Positions 31,230 through 40,428 are shown, counted from the stretch's first letter. The stretch is DNA of 64,000 nt from Actinoallomurus sp963799975 (GCA_963799975.1 CAWCZF010000003.1:124001-188000), one strand, 5' to 3'. Notes: a model not told the origin generated them from the letters alone. Program-made: numbers and translations.

Positions 31230-31988
31230 ATGCTGCGAATCGGAGCCCACGTCGGCCAGGACGACCCGCTGGCCGCGGCCGCCGCCAAGAAGGCCGAGGC
31301 CGTGCAGTTCTTCCTCGGCGACCCGCAGGGGTGGAAGGCGCCCGTGCTGCCCGAGGGACACGAGCGGATACGCGACGCCGACGTCGACGTGTACGTGCAC
31401 TCGCCGTACGTCGTGAACGTGGCGACCTCGAACAACCGCATCCGCATCCCGAGCCGCAAGATCCTCACCCAGCAGATCGAGGGCGCGGCGAAGATCGGCG
31501 CGAAGGGCCTGATCGTGCACGGCGGCCACGTGCTGAAGAACGACGACCCGCAGGTCGGGTTCGACAACTGGCGCAAGGTGTTCGAGCGGATGGAGACTCC
31601 CGCCGTCCCTGTGCTGATCGAGAACACCGCCGGCGGCGACAACGCCATGGCGCGCATGCTCGATCGCATCGCGCGCCTGTGGGACGCCCTGGGCGGCTTC
31701 GACGTGGGCTTTTGCCTGGACACCTGCCACGCGCACGCCGCGGGCGAGGACCTCGCCGACGTCGTCGAGCGGGTGAAGGCCATCACCGGCCGGATCGACC
31801 TGGTGCACTGCAACGACAGCCGCGATGAGTTCGGCTCCGGCGCCGACCGGCACGCCAACCTCGGCGACGGCCGGATCGACCCCGAGCTCATCCTCAAGGT
31901 CGTACGCGACGCGGGCGCGCCGGTCATCGTGGAGACGCCGGGCGACGGCCAGGCCGCCGACATCGCCTGGCTGCGCGACAACCTCTGA
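31230..31988 (+). CDS. nfo: Endonuclease IV (AP endonuclease, family 2)
   Basis: The product has 252 residues. Metal-ligand motifs of the TIM barrel are seen: VHSPYVVN, IVHGGHVLK, LIENTAGG, GFCLDTCHAHAAG, LVHCNDSRDEFGSGADRHANLGDG and VIVETPG. The enzyme cuts DNA 5' to abasic sites in base excision repair. TAGGCT ends 7 bases before the ATG, so the message is probably leaderless. It is slightly shorter than E. coli Nfo, as usual in actinobacteria. Confidence 0.95.
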   Translation: MLRIGAHVGQDDPLAAAAAKKAEAVQFFLGDPQGWKAPVLPEGHERIRDADVDVYVHSPYVVNVATSNNRIRIPSRKILTQQIEGAAKIGAKGLIVHGGHVLKNDDPQVGFDNWRKVFERMETPAVPVLIENTAGGDNAMARMLDRIARLWDALGGFDVGFCLDTCHAHAAGEDLADVVERVKAITGRIDLVHCNDSRDEFGSGADRHANLGDGRIDPELILKVVRDAGAPVIVETPGDGQAADIAWLRDNL

Positions 31989-31998
31989 GCCGCCGGCG

Positions 31999-32403
31999 TC
32001 AGGCCAGCAGGAAGACCGCCATCGGGGTCGCGGTCGCCCGCCAGTAGGCCACGGACGTCTCCAGCACGTCGGTGAACGTCCGGTGCACCTCGGGTGCGGC
32101 CTCGGCCAGCTCCTGCCAGTGCTCGTAGACGATCAGCCGTCCCGTGGCGGCCGGCGCCCACGACAGGTCGTTCAGGCAGTCCTGCAACGCGTCCCAGGTG
32201 CGGCCGAAGTAGGAGGGCAGCGAGAACTCCTCCGCGCAGCGTTCGAGCAGCGCGCTCTTGTCGCGTACGCCGGTGCCGTCGAGCCAGTGCACCCGCCGGC
32301 CCGCGCGCTCGACCTCGGTGACGCCGCGCGCCGCCTCCCGCCGGTCGGTACGCCAGGTGTAGACGCCGGGTTCCAGCCGCCCGGTCAGCAGGTCCTCGAT
32401 CAT
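31999..32403 (-). CDS. Barstar-family protein (orphan)
   Basis: The product has 134 residues. The barstar (PF01337) core is RVHWLDGTGVRDKSALLERCAEEFSLPSYFGRTWDALQDCLNDL, followed by GRLIVYEHWQELA and a C-terminal VAYWRATATPMAVFL strand. Barstars inhibit barnase-type RNases by covering the active site with the helix that contains the acidic DALxDCL residues. No barnase-like gene is nearby, so it is an orphan, possibly used for immunity against RNases from relatives. It follows the mannosyltransferase gene by 10 bases. Confidence 0.88.
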   Translation of the reverse strand: MIEDLLTGRLEPGVYTWRTDRREAARGVTEVERAGRRVHWLDGTGVRDKSALLERCAEEFSLPSYFGRTWDALQDCLNDLSWAPAATGRLIVYEHWQELAEAAPEVHRTFTDVLETSVAYWRATATPMAVFLLA

Positions 32404-32413
32404 CGGCCGGAGT

Positions 32414-33511
32414 TCACCCCGCCCACGAGCCCGAGGTGAACAACGCGATCTCCTCGACGAGCAGCGCCGCGAACACCAGGATCACGACGATGTACGCCGG
32501 GCGGCGCAGCGAGCCGATCGCCAGCCAGAGCGGCCACCACAGCAGCGCGGCCCGGCCGATGGACAGGTAGAACGCCGAGGTGAGGAGCGATGCCAGCGGC
32601 AGCCCGACGTACACCGCCTCGGGCCAGCGCCGCCGCGCCAGCAGCCAGCCGGTCAGCGCGACGCCGGCCACCGCCGCGACCAGCTCCACGCGGAACGCGT
32701 CGCTGAACTGGTTGTGCGGGCCGAAGGCCGCCTGCCAGGTGGTGCGGAACGCGTCCCAGGGCCATGCCAGCGATCGTCCCCACCCCTCCTGCTGCGCATG
32801 CTGCCACGCCAGCCAGTCCCCCGTACGCCGCCACTGGTAGAGCGTGTAGAGCGCGACCGGCGCGAACGGCAGCAGCAGCCACGGCGCGATCCGCCACCGC
32901 CGGTCACGCGTGAGGAACTCCACGATGAGGGCGACCGCGAGGAAGATGCCGGTCACGCGTACGCACGCCGCGCCCATCGCGCAGAGCATGGCCGGCTCCC
33001 AGCGCCGCTGCCGCGCCAGCAGCCAGGCGGGCAGCGCGAACCCCAGGAACAGCGTCTCGGAGTACCCCGCGAACAGGAACACGGCGTACGGGCCGAGCAG
33101 CAGCGCCAGCACCGCCTTCGGGCCGGTGCCCGCGCCGCCGAGACGCGCCAGCGCGACCATCGCCACCGCCCCGGCCACGAGGCTGATCAGCAGCGCCGAC
33201 AGCTCCCAGCTCGGCACGGCGTAGTGGACCGCGCGGATCAGCAGCGGCAGGCCCGGGAAGAACGCCGGCAGCCCGGCGTCCTGCGGATGCGCCGGGTCGC
33301 CGCGGTAGCCGTACTTGGCGATCTCGATGAACAGGTCGACGTCCCACTGGGTCCACCGCTCCAGGAAGGAGTCCCTGAGATCGCCGTAGGACCAGATCGC
33401 CGTGATGCCCAGCGACACGGCCAGCACGCCCAGCCGGGTGCCGAACCAGATCCCGAGCGCCGTACGGTCGACGGAGACCGGCTCTGGCTCGGCGCCCGTA
33501 CGGTGCGCCAC
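32414..33511 (-). CDS. Mannosyltransferase-like GT-C membrane protein (PIG-V related)
   Basis: The product has 365 residues with about ten membrane spans. The first luminal loop has FLERWTQWDVDLFIEIAKYGY, the GT-C W-D-x-x-h/F pattern that binds the polyprenyl donor, and later PAFFPGLPLLIRAVHY. The family (PIG-V/GPI mannosyltransferase 2-like) transfers mannose from polyprenyl-phosphomannose outside the membrane. GTG at 33511 directly follows the stop of the GT87 gene. The target glycan is unknown. Confidence 0.82.
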   Translation of the reverse strand: MAHRTGAEPEPVSVDRTALGIWFGTRLGVLAVSLGITAIWSYGDLRDSFLERWTQWDVDLFIEIAKYGYRGDPAHPQDAGLPAFFPGLPLLIRAVHYAVPSWELSALLISLVAGAVAMVALARLGGAGTGPKAVLALLLGPYAVFLFAGYSETLFLGFALPAWLLARQRRWEPAMLCAMGAACVRVTGIFLAVALIVEFLTRDRRWRIAPWLLLPFAPVALYTLYQWRRTGDWLAWQHAQQEGWGRSLAWPWDAFRTTWQAAFGPHNQFSDAFRVELVAAVAGVALTGWLLARRRWPEAVYVGLPLASLLTSAFYLSIGRAALLWWPLWLAIGSLRRPAYIVVILVFAALLVEEIALFTSGSWAG

Positions 33512-34930
33512 TCAGGCGGCCTGCGGCGCCGGGCGCCTCAGCAGCACGAACCGGTCGTCGGCACCGTCCAGGACGCCGCCCGCGGGATCGTCGACGCCGT
33601 CACGCCGGACGAGGTCGAGCCGTGGGACCAGGATGTCGACCACGACGAGCGCGGCCAGCAGCAGGACGGTCAGGAACCGGGCGAGCAGGGCGATGTAGTA
33701 GACGTGGTCGTCGATCCCGCCGGCCGGCGCGTGCCCGGACAGCACCGCGGACAGCGTGTCCGACAGCCCCATGCCGGGCTGTTGCAGCGAGCCGGCCAGG
33801 AGGTACCACCAGATGCCGAAGAAGTAGACGATCTCCCCCGCCTGCCAGAGCAGGTACGCGGAGAGCTTCGGCCGGGCCAGCGCGATCACCGGCAGCAGCC
33901 ACAGGATGTACTGCGGTGACCAGACCTTGTTGGTCAGCAGGAACGCCGCGAGCACGAGGAAGAGCACCTGCGGGAGCCGCGGCCGCCGGGGCGCGAGCAG
34001 GACGAGCGCCGCGATCGCCAGGGCCAGCACGCCGAACCCGGCCTCGCCCATGAGGTTGAGCGTCGGCACGTCGTTCACCGACGACAGCCCCTCGCGGCCG
34101 GCCATGAAGAAGATCGAGCCCCAGTCGACAGGCCGCTGCTGGTTGAAGGTGTAGAACCGGCTCCAGCTGTCGAACGCCGCCAGCATGATCGGCACGTTCA
34201 CGACGAGCCAGGCGAGCAGCGCGGCGGCGAACATGCGGCCGAACTCCCGCATCCGCCCGGCACGCAGGCAGAGCAGGAACAGCGGCCCCAGGAAGAGCAG
34301 CGGATAGAACTTGGCCGACACGCCGAGGCCGAGCAGCACCCCCGCGGCGGCGTGGTGCCGCCGGGCCCAGGCGGTGACCGCGCACGCGCCCAATGCGACG
34401 GCGAGCAGGTCCCAGTTGATGTACGCCGACAGCAGCAGCGCGGGGGAGGCGGCCACGAGCAGTCCGGCACGCAGGCCGTGCCGCCCCGAGGAGTACGCGG
34501 TGGCGATCACGGTCACCACGGCGCAGAGCATGAGGGCCACGGCCGTCAGGTCATAGAACCACATGCCGCGAGCGACGGCGTCTCCGCCCAACGGACGCGA
34601 GATTTCCGCGATGACGTGCATGAACCCGCCGGTGAGCACCGGGTATTCGACCGGCTCCGGGATCTTGTCGAGGTAGGGGATCTTGCCGTCGGCGAGCCCG
34701 CGCCCGAAGTAGAGCGGGTAGATGTCGGTGTAGCAGGCGTTGCGCACCGTGGGCACGAAGTCGAACCCGACCCCGCGGCACGGCAGCTTCTGCACGTAGC
34801 CGAGGACCGAGACCACGACGGTCGTGGCGAAGAGCGCCGGAACCAGGTGCCACGGTCCGGTGCGCATGGCGGCGGGGCCGGAGGAACCTGCGGCTCCTCC
34901 GGCCCCGTCGATCAGTTGAGGCTCCCCCAT
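33512..34930 (-). CDS. GT87-family glycosyltransferase (DUF2029)
   Basis: The product has 472 residues and about 12 spans. Motifs are CYTDIYPLYFGRGLADGKIPYLD and VEYPVLTGGFMHVIAEISRPLGG in the first loops, then VAASPALLLSAYINWDLLAVAL, and SAKFYPLLFLGPLFLLC. These are GT87 hallmarks (polyprenyl-phosphomannose-dependent mannosyltransferases of the PimE type). From memory this gene follows the PBP in mycobacteria (Rv0051 next to ponA1). ATG at 34930 lies 9 bases after the PBP stop, so it is in the PBP operon. Confidence 0.88.
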   Translation of the reverse strand: MGEPQLIDGAGGAAGSSGPAAMRTGPWHLVPALFATTVVVSVLGYVQKLPCRGVGFDFVPTVRNACYTDIYPLYFGRGLADGKIPYLDKIPEPVEYPVLTGGFMHVIAEISRPLGGDAVARGMWFYDLTAVALMLCAVVTVIATAYSSGRHGLRAGLLVAASPALLLSAYINWDLLAVALGACAVTAWARRHHAAAGVLLGLGVSAKFYPLLFLGPLFLLCLRAGRMREFGRMFAAALLAWLVVNVPIMLAAFDSWSRFYTFNQQRPVDWGSIFFMAGREGLSSVNDVPTLNLMGEAGFGVLALAIAALVLLAPRRPRLPQVLFLVLAAFLLTNKVWSPQYILWLLPVIALARPKLSAYLLWQAGEIVYFFGIWWYLLAGSLQQPGMGLSDTLSAVLSGHAPAGGIDDHVYYIALLARFLTVLLLAALVVVDILVPRLDLVRRDGVDDPAGGVLDGADDRFVLLRRPAPQAA

Positions 34931-34939
34931 GGTGGCGGG

Positions 34940-37567
34940 CTAGTCCTTCAGCGGCCGGACGGCGCCGGCCTGAGGCTGCTGGCCTCCGCCGCCGCCTCCC
35001 CCGCCACCGCCGCGGGGCGGCGGCGTCGTCGGGCAGCCGGGCAGTGGCGGCTGGCAGGTCGGCGGCGTCGGACCCTGCGTCTGCCGGCACCGCGGGGCGT
35101 TCGGGTGCAACTGGCAGAACCGCTGTGGGTTGTTCTGGTCGGGCAGGCAGTGGTCGACCTGCGGGTTCTGGCCGGGCTGGCAGGTCGGCGTCGGTGTGCT
35201 CGTGGGCGTCGGCGGCGCCGTGGGACGCGGTGTGGCGAACGCCTGGGAGTTACCGACGTAGGAGGGCGGCGGGAAGGTCGTGGCCTGCTTGCCCTGCAAC
35301 GCGCTGCTCATGTAGTCGTGCCAGATCCGGGCCGGGAAGTCACCACCGTTGACCCGTGCCAGCCCGCCGACGTTCTGCATCGGCACATAGCGTCCCGTGT
35401 GTTTGTGCTTCCCCTTGGTCACCGGATCGTCGTAGCGCCACATGCCGACCGAGGTCACCAACTGCTTCGGTGTGAAGCCGTTGAACCAGGCCGACTTGTT
35501 CTCGTTGGTGGTGCCGGTCTTGCCCGCCACCTCACGGCCCGGCAGGGCAGCGCGTACGCCGGTGCCGGGGGACCGCACCACGGCCTGCATGGCGTACTGG
35601 ACGTCGTGCGCGACGTCGGAGTCGAACGCCCGGTGGTGTTCGACCGTCTTCCAGCGCGCCTGCTGGTACGGGTGGAAGTGGGAGTCGAGTACCTTGCGGA
35701 TGGTGTGCGGCCGGATGTACTCGCCGTCGTTGGCGATCGTGGCGTAGCCGGTCGCCTGGTCGAGCGGGCTCATCGAGGCCTGGCCGAGGAAGAAACCGGC
35801 CTGTCCGACGTGGGGCTCCATCGCGTCGTGCGGCAGACCGGCCTTCTCCGCCAGGCTGAGGACGTTCCTCGACCCGGCCTTGAAGCCCAGTGGGACGTAG
35901 ACCGTGTTGTAGGACATCTGGGTTGCCGTCACGAGGTTCACCACCGGGTTGGTGGGGTTGCCCTCGTCGTTGTGCACCTGGAACGCGCCGGGATCGCCGA
36001 GGTGCACGCGGTCGCCCTTGGTGTCGATGTAGGCCGGGGCGCTGGCGTCGAACTGGCTCTTGATCCCGATGTCCTGTGTCAGCGCGGTCGCGAGCACGTA
36101 CGGCTTGAAGCCGGAGCCGACCTGGGCGGTGGCGTAGAAGGCGTCGTCGACGAACCGTTTGAGGTAGTCCTTGCCGCCGTACGCGGCCTCGATCTCGCCG
36201 TTGTTGGGATTGATCGAGACCAGGCCGACTCGGGTGTCATTCGGCAGGCGGTTGGCGGTAAGGGTGTGCTCCACCGAGACCTTGGCCTTCTCCTGAAGGT
36301 TCTTGTCCCAGGTGGTGTAGATCTTCAGGCCCTTGGTCTCCAGCTCCTGCTCGGAGAACTTCATGTTGCGCAGGGCGTTCTTGACCCGCTGGATCAGGTA
36401 GCCCTTCTGGCCCGCGTACGTGGCGCCCTTGTTCTTCTGCGTCATCGGCGGGTGGCCCTTGTAGCGGTCGCAGTCGGCCTGGGAGAGCTTGCCCATCTTG
36501 ACCATGCCGTCGAGCACGAAGTCATAGCGCTCGATCGTGTCGGTGAGCTGCTGGCCCTTGCTGCGCGGGTCGTAGTAGCCCGGCTGCTTGACGTTGGCGG
36601 CGAGGATCGCGGCCTGCGGAACGGTGAGGTTCTGCGCGCTGCGGTTGTAGTAGATCTTGGCGGCCGCCTGCACGCCGTTCGCGCCGTTGCCGAAGTAGAT
36701 CGTGTTCAGGTAGTTCTGCAGGATCGTGTCTTTGCTCTGCTGCTTGGAGACCTTGACCGAGACGAAGAGCTCCTTGAACTTCCGCGTGAACGTGCGTTCC
36801 TGGTTCAGGTAGGCGTTCTTCACGTACTGCTGCGTGATGGTCGAGCCACCCTGGGTGTCACCGCCGGAGACGTTGTTGATGACGGCGCGCGCGATGCCGG
36901 TCGGGGAGATGGCGGGCTCGTGGTAGAAGTTGCGGTCCTCCGCGGCGAGCACGGCGTTCTGGATGTTCGGCGACATCTGGCTGAGGTTCACGATCTGCCG
37001 CGAGGTGCCGATCGTCGCCATGACGGTCTTGTCGTTGTAGTAGATCGTGGAACCTTGATAGGTCGTGTCCGCATTCACCTTGGGGACCTTGACCATCGCG
37101 TACGCGACGCCGATCATGCAGATGGACGCGAGGGTGCCGATGCCCATCGCCGCCAGCACGATCTTCCAGGAGGGGACGAAACGACGCCAGCCCTCTTTGG
37201 CCGGGGTCTTGCCGCGGGAGCCGCGACGGCCGTCGCCGCCACCGGCGCCACTGCCGGCACGCCGCCGCCCAGGGCCACCAGGACCACCCGGGCCGCCGGG
37301 GCCCCCAGGACCACCCGGCCCGCGGCCACGAGGTCCGCCAGGACCGCCCTGACCGCCGGGGCCACCCGGGCCGCCGCCCGTACGGCGCGGCGGGCCGCCG
37401 CCCGGACCACGCGGCGGGCCGCCGGGGTGCGGCACGCCACCCTGCGGTGATCCGCTGGGCAGGGCGGGCAGGTTCGACCGCCCGACCGGCGTCTGCGGCC
37501 GGGTCGGGGCGGGCCTGTCGGCTCCCGATGGCCCGTACTCTGGCCCGTAATCGCCTCTGTAACTCAC
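34940..37567 (-). CDS. Class A penicillin-binding protein (transglycosylase/transpeptidase)
   Basis: The product has 875 residues. A cytoplasmic tail of about 130 residues is full of GPGGP units. A membrane span follows (WKIVLAAMGIGTLASICMIGVAYAM, about 134-158). The GT51 glycosyltransferase domain has AAEDRNFYHEP (about 207-217), GGSTITQQYVKN and KFKELFVSVKV. The transpeptidase has SGFK (S-x-x-K, about 483), SYN (S-x-N, in QMSYNTVYV) and KTGTT (about 680). A Pro/Thr-rich C-terminal tail ends PPPRGGGGGGGGGG. It builds and crosslinks peptidoglycan outside the membrane. It equals the ponA1 position in mycobacteria. The start is GTG at 37567. Confidence 0.95.
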   Translation of the reverse strand: MSYRGDYGPEYGPSGADRPAPTRPQTPVGRSNLPALPSGSPQGGVPHPGGPPRGPGGGPPRRTGGGPGGPGGQGGPGGPRGRGPGGPGGPGGPGGPGGPGRRRAGSGAGGGDGRRGSRGKTPAKEGWRRFVPSWKIVLAAMGIGTLASICMIGVAYAMVKVPKVNADTTYQGSTIYYNDKTVMATIGTSRQIVNLSQMSPNIQNAVLAAEDRNFYHEPAISPTGIARAVINNVSGGDTQGGSTITQQYVKNAYLNQERTFTRKFKELFVSVKVSKQQSKDTILQNYLNTIYFGNGANGVQAAAKIYYNRSAQNLTVPQAAILAANVKQPGYYDPRSKGQQLTDTIERYDFVLDGMVKMGKLSQADCDRYKGHPPMTQKNKGATYAGQKGYLIQRVKNALRNMKFSEQELETKGLKIYTTWDKNLQEKAKVSVEHTLTANRLPNDTRVGLVSINPNNGEIEAAYGGKDYLKRFVDDAFYATAQVGSGFKPYVLATALTQDIGIKSQFDASAPAYIDTKGDRVHLGDPGAFQVHNDEGNPTNPVVNLVTATQMSYNTVYVPLGFKAGSRNVLSLAEKAGLPHDAMEPHVGQAGFFLGQASMSPLDQATGYATIANDGEYIRPHTIRKVLDSHFHPYQQARWKTVEHHRAFDSDVAHDVQYAMQAVVRSPGTGVRAALPGREVAGKTGTTNENKSAWFNGFTPKQLVTSVGMWRYDDPVTKGKHKHTGRYVPMQNVGGLARVNGGDFPARIWHDYMSSALQGKQATTFPPPSYVGNSQAFATPRPTAPPTPTSTPTPTCQPGQNPQVDHCLPDQNNPQRFCQLHPNAPRCRQTQGPTPPTCQPPLPGCPTTPPPRGGGGGGGGGGQQPQAGAVRPLKD

Positions 37568-37667
37568 GCGACCTCGTTCACTGGGGTACGGCGTTCAATC
37601 CGTCCGACAGTACTGGGGCGGGCAAGTGAGCGGGACCGCCTGCCGGGGTTTCCGCGTCATGGCGCGG

Positions 37668-38066
37668 TTACGTACGTGCGGTTCTGCCCTCGTCGGACGA
37701 GGTCTCTCCATGTCCAAGTACGTACGAGAGTGTCAAGTGGTTCCAGCCACAACTTTGGCATACTTCGACCACGTACGCCCGGAACTCACCGAATTCGCGG
37801 GCCATCTCCTGCAGCTCGTTCGTCGCCTTCACCCGCCCGGCGTAGCGGCCCAGTTGGTCGCCGTAGACGTAGGTCACGTGGGTGAGGCGATCCTTCTCAC
37901 AGACCGGGCAGGTCTTGTCGGTCGGCTCACCGTGGTACTTGGCGGCACGGAGCAGATAGGGATGCGCGTCACAGGCGTCGTCGACCGTCAGCCCGCCCGA
38001 GGACAGGTCGGCGAGCGTCGCCCGGCGGGCGAGTCCGTAGTCGACGACCATTCGCTGCGACCACAT
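37668..38066 (-). CDS. DUF5318 protein with two CxxC pairs
   Basis: The product has 132 residues. MWSQRMVVDYGLARRATL is the family start, and the pairs C-P-V-C and C-Q-S-C (in VVEVCQSCGWNHL) would bind one zinc as a ribbon. HVTYVYGDQLGRYAGRV lies between them. From memory it sits between padR and the PBP gene in mycobacteria (near Rv0049). TAGTCT ends 6 bases before the ATG, suggesting a leaderless message. The function is unknown. Confidence 0.85.
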   Translation of the reverse strand: MWSQRMVVDYGLARRATLADLSSGGLTVDDACDAHPYLLRAAKYHGEPTDKTCPVCEKDRLTHVTYVYGDQLGRYAGRVKATNELQEMAREFGEFRAYVVEVCQSCGWNHLTLSYVLGHGETSSDEGRTART

Positions 38067-38166
38067 GCCAGCAGACTACGACGGTCGGCAACCCCCTGCC
38101 CTCCCCCGATCGACACACGCTTCGACCCGCCGCTTGCGACGGCGATCTTCTCGACGTATCGTTCAG

Positions 38167-38198
38167 ATGTATCGAGTCGATACATTCGAGCGATACAT
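38167..38198. promoter_or_regulatory. Candidate PadR operator
   Basis: ATGTATCG-AGT-CGATACAT (38167-38185) is a perfect 8-bp inverted repeat, and a third half-site CGATACAT occurs at 38191-38198; a fourth partial GTATCG lies just upstream. ATGT/ACAT dyads of this type are bound by PadR proteins. It lies 29 bases before the padR start. Confidence 0.7.
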
Positions 38199-38226
38199 CG
38201 AGACGAGTGGTCGAGTGGAGGGGTTC

Positions 38227-38799
38227 ATGAGAAGCAAGGGTGGCGTGCTCGAACTCGCCGTACTCGGGCTGCTTAACGAGTCCCCGATGCACGGATATGA
38301 GCTGCGCAAGCGGCTCAACACCCTGCTCGGCATGTTCCGCGCGTTCTCCTACGGCTCGCTCTATCCATGCCTGAAGCAACTGCTGGAGCAGGGGCTGATC
38401 ATGGAGGACGACCAGGAGCTCGCTCCGGTGCGGCCGGCCGCGACCCGCCGCTCGAAGATCGTTTATAAGCTCACCGCCGAAGGGAAGGAGCACCTCCAGG
38501 AGCTCCTCTCCGAGGCCGGCCCCGCCTCCTGGGAGGACGAGGGCTTCGGAGTGCACTTCGCCTTCTTCGCCCACACCCGCGCCGACGTCCGGCTGCGGAT
38601 CCTCGAAGGCCGGCGCAGCCGCCTCGAGGAGCGGCTGGAGGGTGTACGCGCCGCACTGGCCCGCACTCGGGAGCGAGTCGACAACTACACGCTCGAGCTG
38701 CAACAGCACGGGCTGGAGTCGGTCGAGCGCGAGGTCCGGTGGCTCAATGAGCTGATCGGGCGCGAGCGCGCGCAGCAACAAGAGGAAGAGAACCGCTGA
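38227..38799 (+). CDS. PadR-family transcriptional regulator
   Basis: The product has 190 residues. The winged helix reads GGVLELAVLGLLNESPMHGYELRKRLNTLLGMFRAFSYGSLYPCLKQLLEQGLI, followed by KIVYKLTAEGKEHLQELL. The C-terminal half is the long-helix dimerisation domain of Vir/PadR proteins. ATG at 38227 follows GGAGGGG; the upstream in-frame ATG at 38167 is the operator itself. It lies 47 bases before ino1, as in mycobacteria (Rv0047c-ino1), and probably represses itself and ino1. Confidence 0.93.
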   Translation: MRSKGGVLELAVLGLLNESPMHGYELRKRLNTLLGMFRAFSYGSLYPCLKQLLEQGLIMEDDQELAPVRPAATRRSKIVYKLTAEGKEHLQELLSEAGPASWEDEGFGVHFAFFAHTRADVRLRILEGRRSRLEERLEGVRAALARTRERVDNYTLELQQHGLESVEREVRWLNELIGRERAQQQEEENR

Positions 38800-38846
38800 G
38801 AGACGCGAGCGCGTCCCGGCCATCAAGAGAAAAAGGAGCACCCCGC

Positions 38847-39926
38847 ATGGGTTCAGTGCGCGTGGCCATAGTCGGTGTCGGCAACTGCGCGAGCTCGCTC
38901 GTACAGGGAGTCGAGTACTACAAGGACGCCTCGCCCGACACCCGCGTCCCCGGTCTGATGCACGTCCAGTTCGGCGACTACCACGTCGGCGACGTGGAGT
39001 TCGTCGCGGCCTTCGACGTGGACGCCAAGAAGGTCGGCCGGGACCTGTCCGAGGCGATCGTCGCCAGCGAGAACAACACGATCAAGATCTGTGACGTTCC
39101 GCCGTCCGGCGTCACCGTGCAGCGCGGCCACACCTTCGACGGTCTCGGCGAGTACTACCGCGAGATCATCCAGGAGTCCGACGAGCAGCCGGTGGACGTC
39201 GTCCAGGTGCTCCGCGAGACCCGCGCGGACGTGCTCGTGTCGTACCTGCCGGTGGGCTCGGAGGCGGCCGACCGCTTCTACGCGCAGTGCGCCCTCGACG
39301 CCAAGGTCGGGTTCGTCAACGCCCTGCCGGTCTTCATCGCCAGCGACCCCACGTGGGCGCAGAAGTTCACCGACGCCGGTGTGCCGATCGTCGGTGACGA
39401 CATCAAGTCCCAGGTCGGCGCGACCATCACCCACCGCGTGATGGCCAAGCTGTTCGAGGACCGCGGCGTCGAGCTGCTGCGCACGTACCAGCTCAACTTC
39501 GGCGGCAACATGGACTTCATGAACATGCTGGAGCGCAAGCGCCTCCAGTCCAAGAAGATCTCCAAGACCCAGTCGGTCACCTCGCAGATCCCGCACGAGA
39601 TGGCAAAGGCCGACGTGCACATCGGCCCGTCGGACCACGTGCCGTGGCTCGATGACCGCAAGTGGGCGTACGTGCGCCTGGAGGGCCGCTCCTTCGGCGA
39701 CACCCCGCTCAACCTGGAGTACAAGCTCGAGGTCTGGGACTCGCCGAACTCCGCCGGCGTCATCATCGACGCGGTGCGCGCCGCGAAGATCGCCATGGAC
39801 CGCGGCATCGGCGGCCCGATCCTGTCGGCCAGCTCGTACTTCATGAAGTCCCCGCCGGTGCAGTACAACGACGACGAGGCACGCCGGGCCGTCGAGGGCT
39901 TCATCTCCGGAGACGTGGAGCGGTAA
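38847..39926 (+). CDS. ino1: Inositol-3-phosphate synthase
   Basis: The product has 359 residues, the actinobacterial length. Motifs are VAIVGVGNCASSLVQGVEYYKD (NAD binding), VQVLRETRADVLVSYLPVGSE, VGDDIKSQVGATITHRVMAKLFE, QLNFGGNMDFMNMLERKRLQSKKISKTQSV and HIGPSDHVPWLDDRKWAY. The enzyme converts glucose 6-phosphate into inositol 3-phosphate for mycothiol and phosphatidylinositol. It follows padR and ends at a strong terminator. Confidence 0.98.
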   Translation: MGSVRVAIVGVGNCASSLVQGVEYYKDASPDTRVPGLMHVQFGDYHVGDVEFVAAFDVDAKKVGRDLSEAIVASENNTIKICDVPPSGVTVQRGHTFDGLGEYYREIIQESDEQPVDVVQVLRETRADVLVSYLPVGSEAADRFYAQCALDAKVGFVNALPVFIASDPTWAQKFTDAGVPIVGDDIKSQVGATITHRVMAKLFEDRGVELLRTYQLNFGGNMDFMNMLERKRLQSKKISKTQSVTSQIPHEMAKADVHIGPSDHVPWLDDRKWAYVRLEGRSFGDTPLNLEYKLEVWDSPNSAGVIIDAVRAAKIAMDRGIGGPILSASSYFMKSPPVQYNDDEARRAVEGFISGDVER

Positions 39927-40002
39927 CAGGCGGCGCCGGTGGCCAGAAGGCCACGGGAGCAGCGACAGTTTGGAACACCGATATACGCTCTGTGAGCATC
40001 AC

Positions 40003-40031
40003 GAGGCCCGTACGCACCGCGTACGGGCCTC
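40003..40031 (+). terminator. Terminator after ino1
   Basis: GAGGCCCGTACGC pairs perfectly with GCGTACGGGCCTC around ACC. A smaller hairpin (GTGGCC-AGAA-GGCCAC, 39939-39954) precedes it. Confidence 0.85.
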
Positions 40032-40428
40032 CTTGCGTCTCCGACCTGCAATAACCGGCCTACAATCTTATTTGACAGTTGGCCGTAACCTGGCGGAACG
40101 CAGAAGGTCACAACATGGGTACAAGTTGCCTGGCCACCCCTGCCGCTAAAGAGAATGCGAGCGGGAAACGTGCTTGATTTCGGGCAAATGCCCGTTTGGT
40201 GAGAGCGCTGGGCACCGATACGTAGTGCAATCCTCCTTTAACGGTATGTCATCGCGCATCACGGGCTTGTCTCGCGATCTGAACGGTTGAGTAACCAGTC
40301 CCACTCTTTACCAATCTGAGCTGGACAGCGACCCCGGCTCAGGGTGTTCTCGCACCTTGAGGCGTGCCTGCCCCGGCACGTTTTGACCCCATAGCGTTAG
40401 GCGGCCGCAAGGCCGGAGGAGGGCGTAC
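40032..40428. other. Long 5' region of the peptide ABC operon
   Basis: This 400-bp A/T-richer stretch precedes the substrate-binding protein gene. TACAAT (40061-40066) resembles a -10 box and TTGACA (40072-40077) a -35 box, though no ideal partner is seen at standard spacing. CGTGCC-TGCCCC-GGCACG followed by TTTT (about 40363-40384) could be an attenuator. The gene's GGAGGAGG site is at its end. Confidence 0.4.

Noticed and set aside
34352..37450. 1032-codon open frame on the plus strand opposite the PBP
   Set aside because: It is the antisense shadow of the Gly/Pro-rich PBP gene; it has no ribosome site and no domain, and its composition follows third-position bias.
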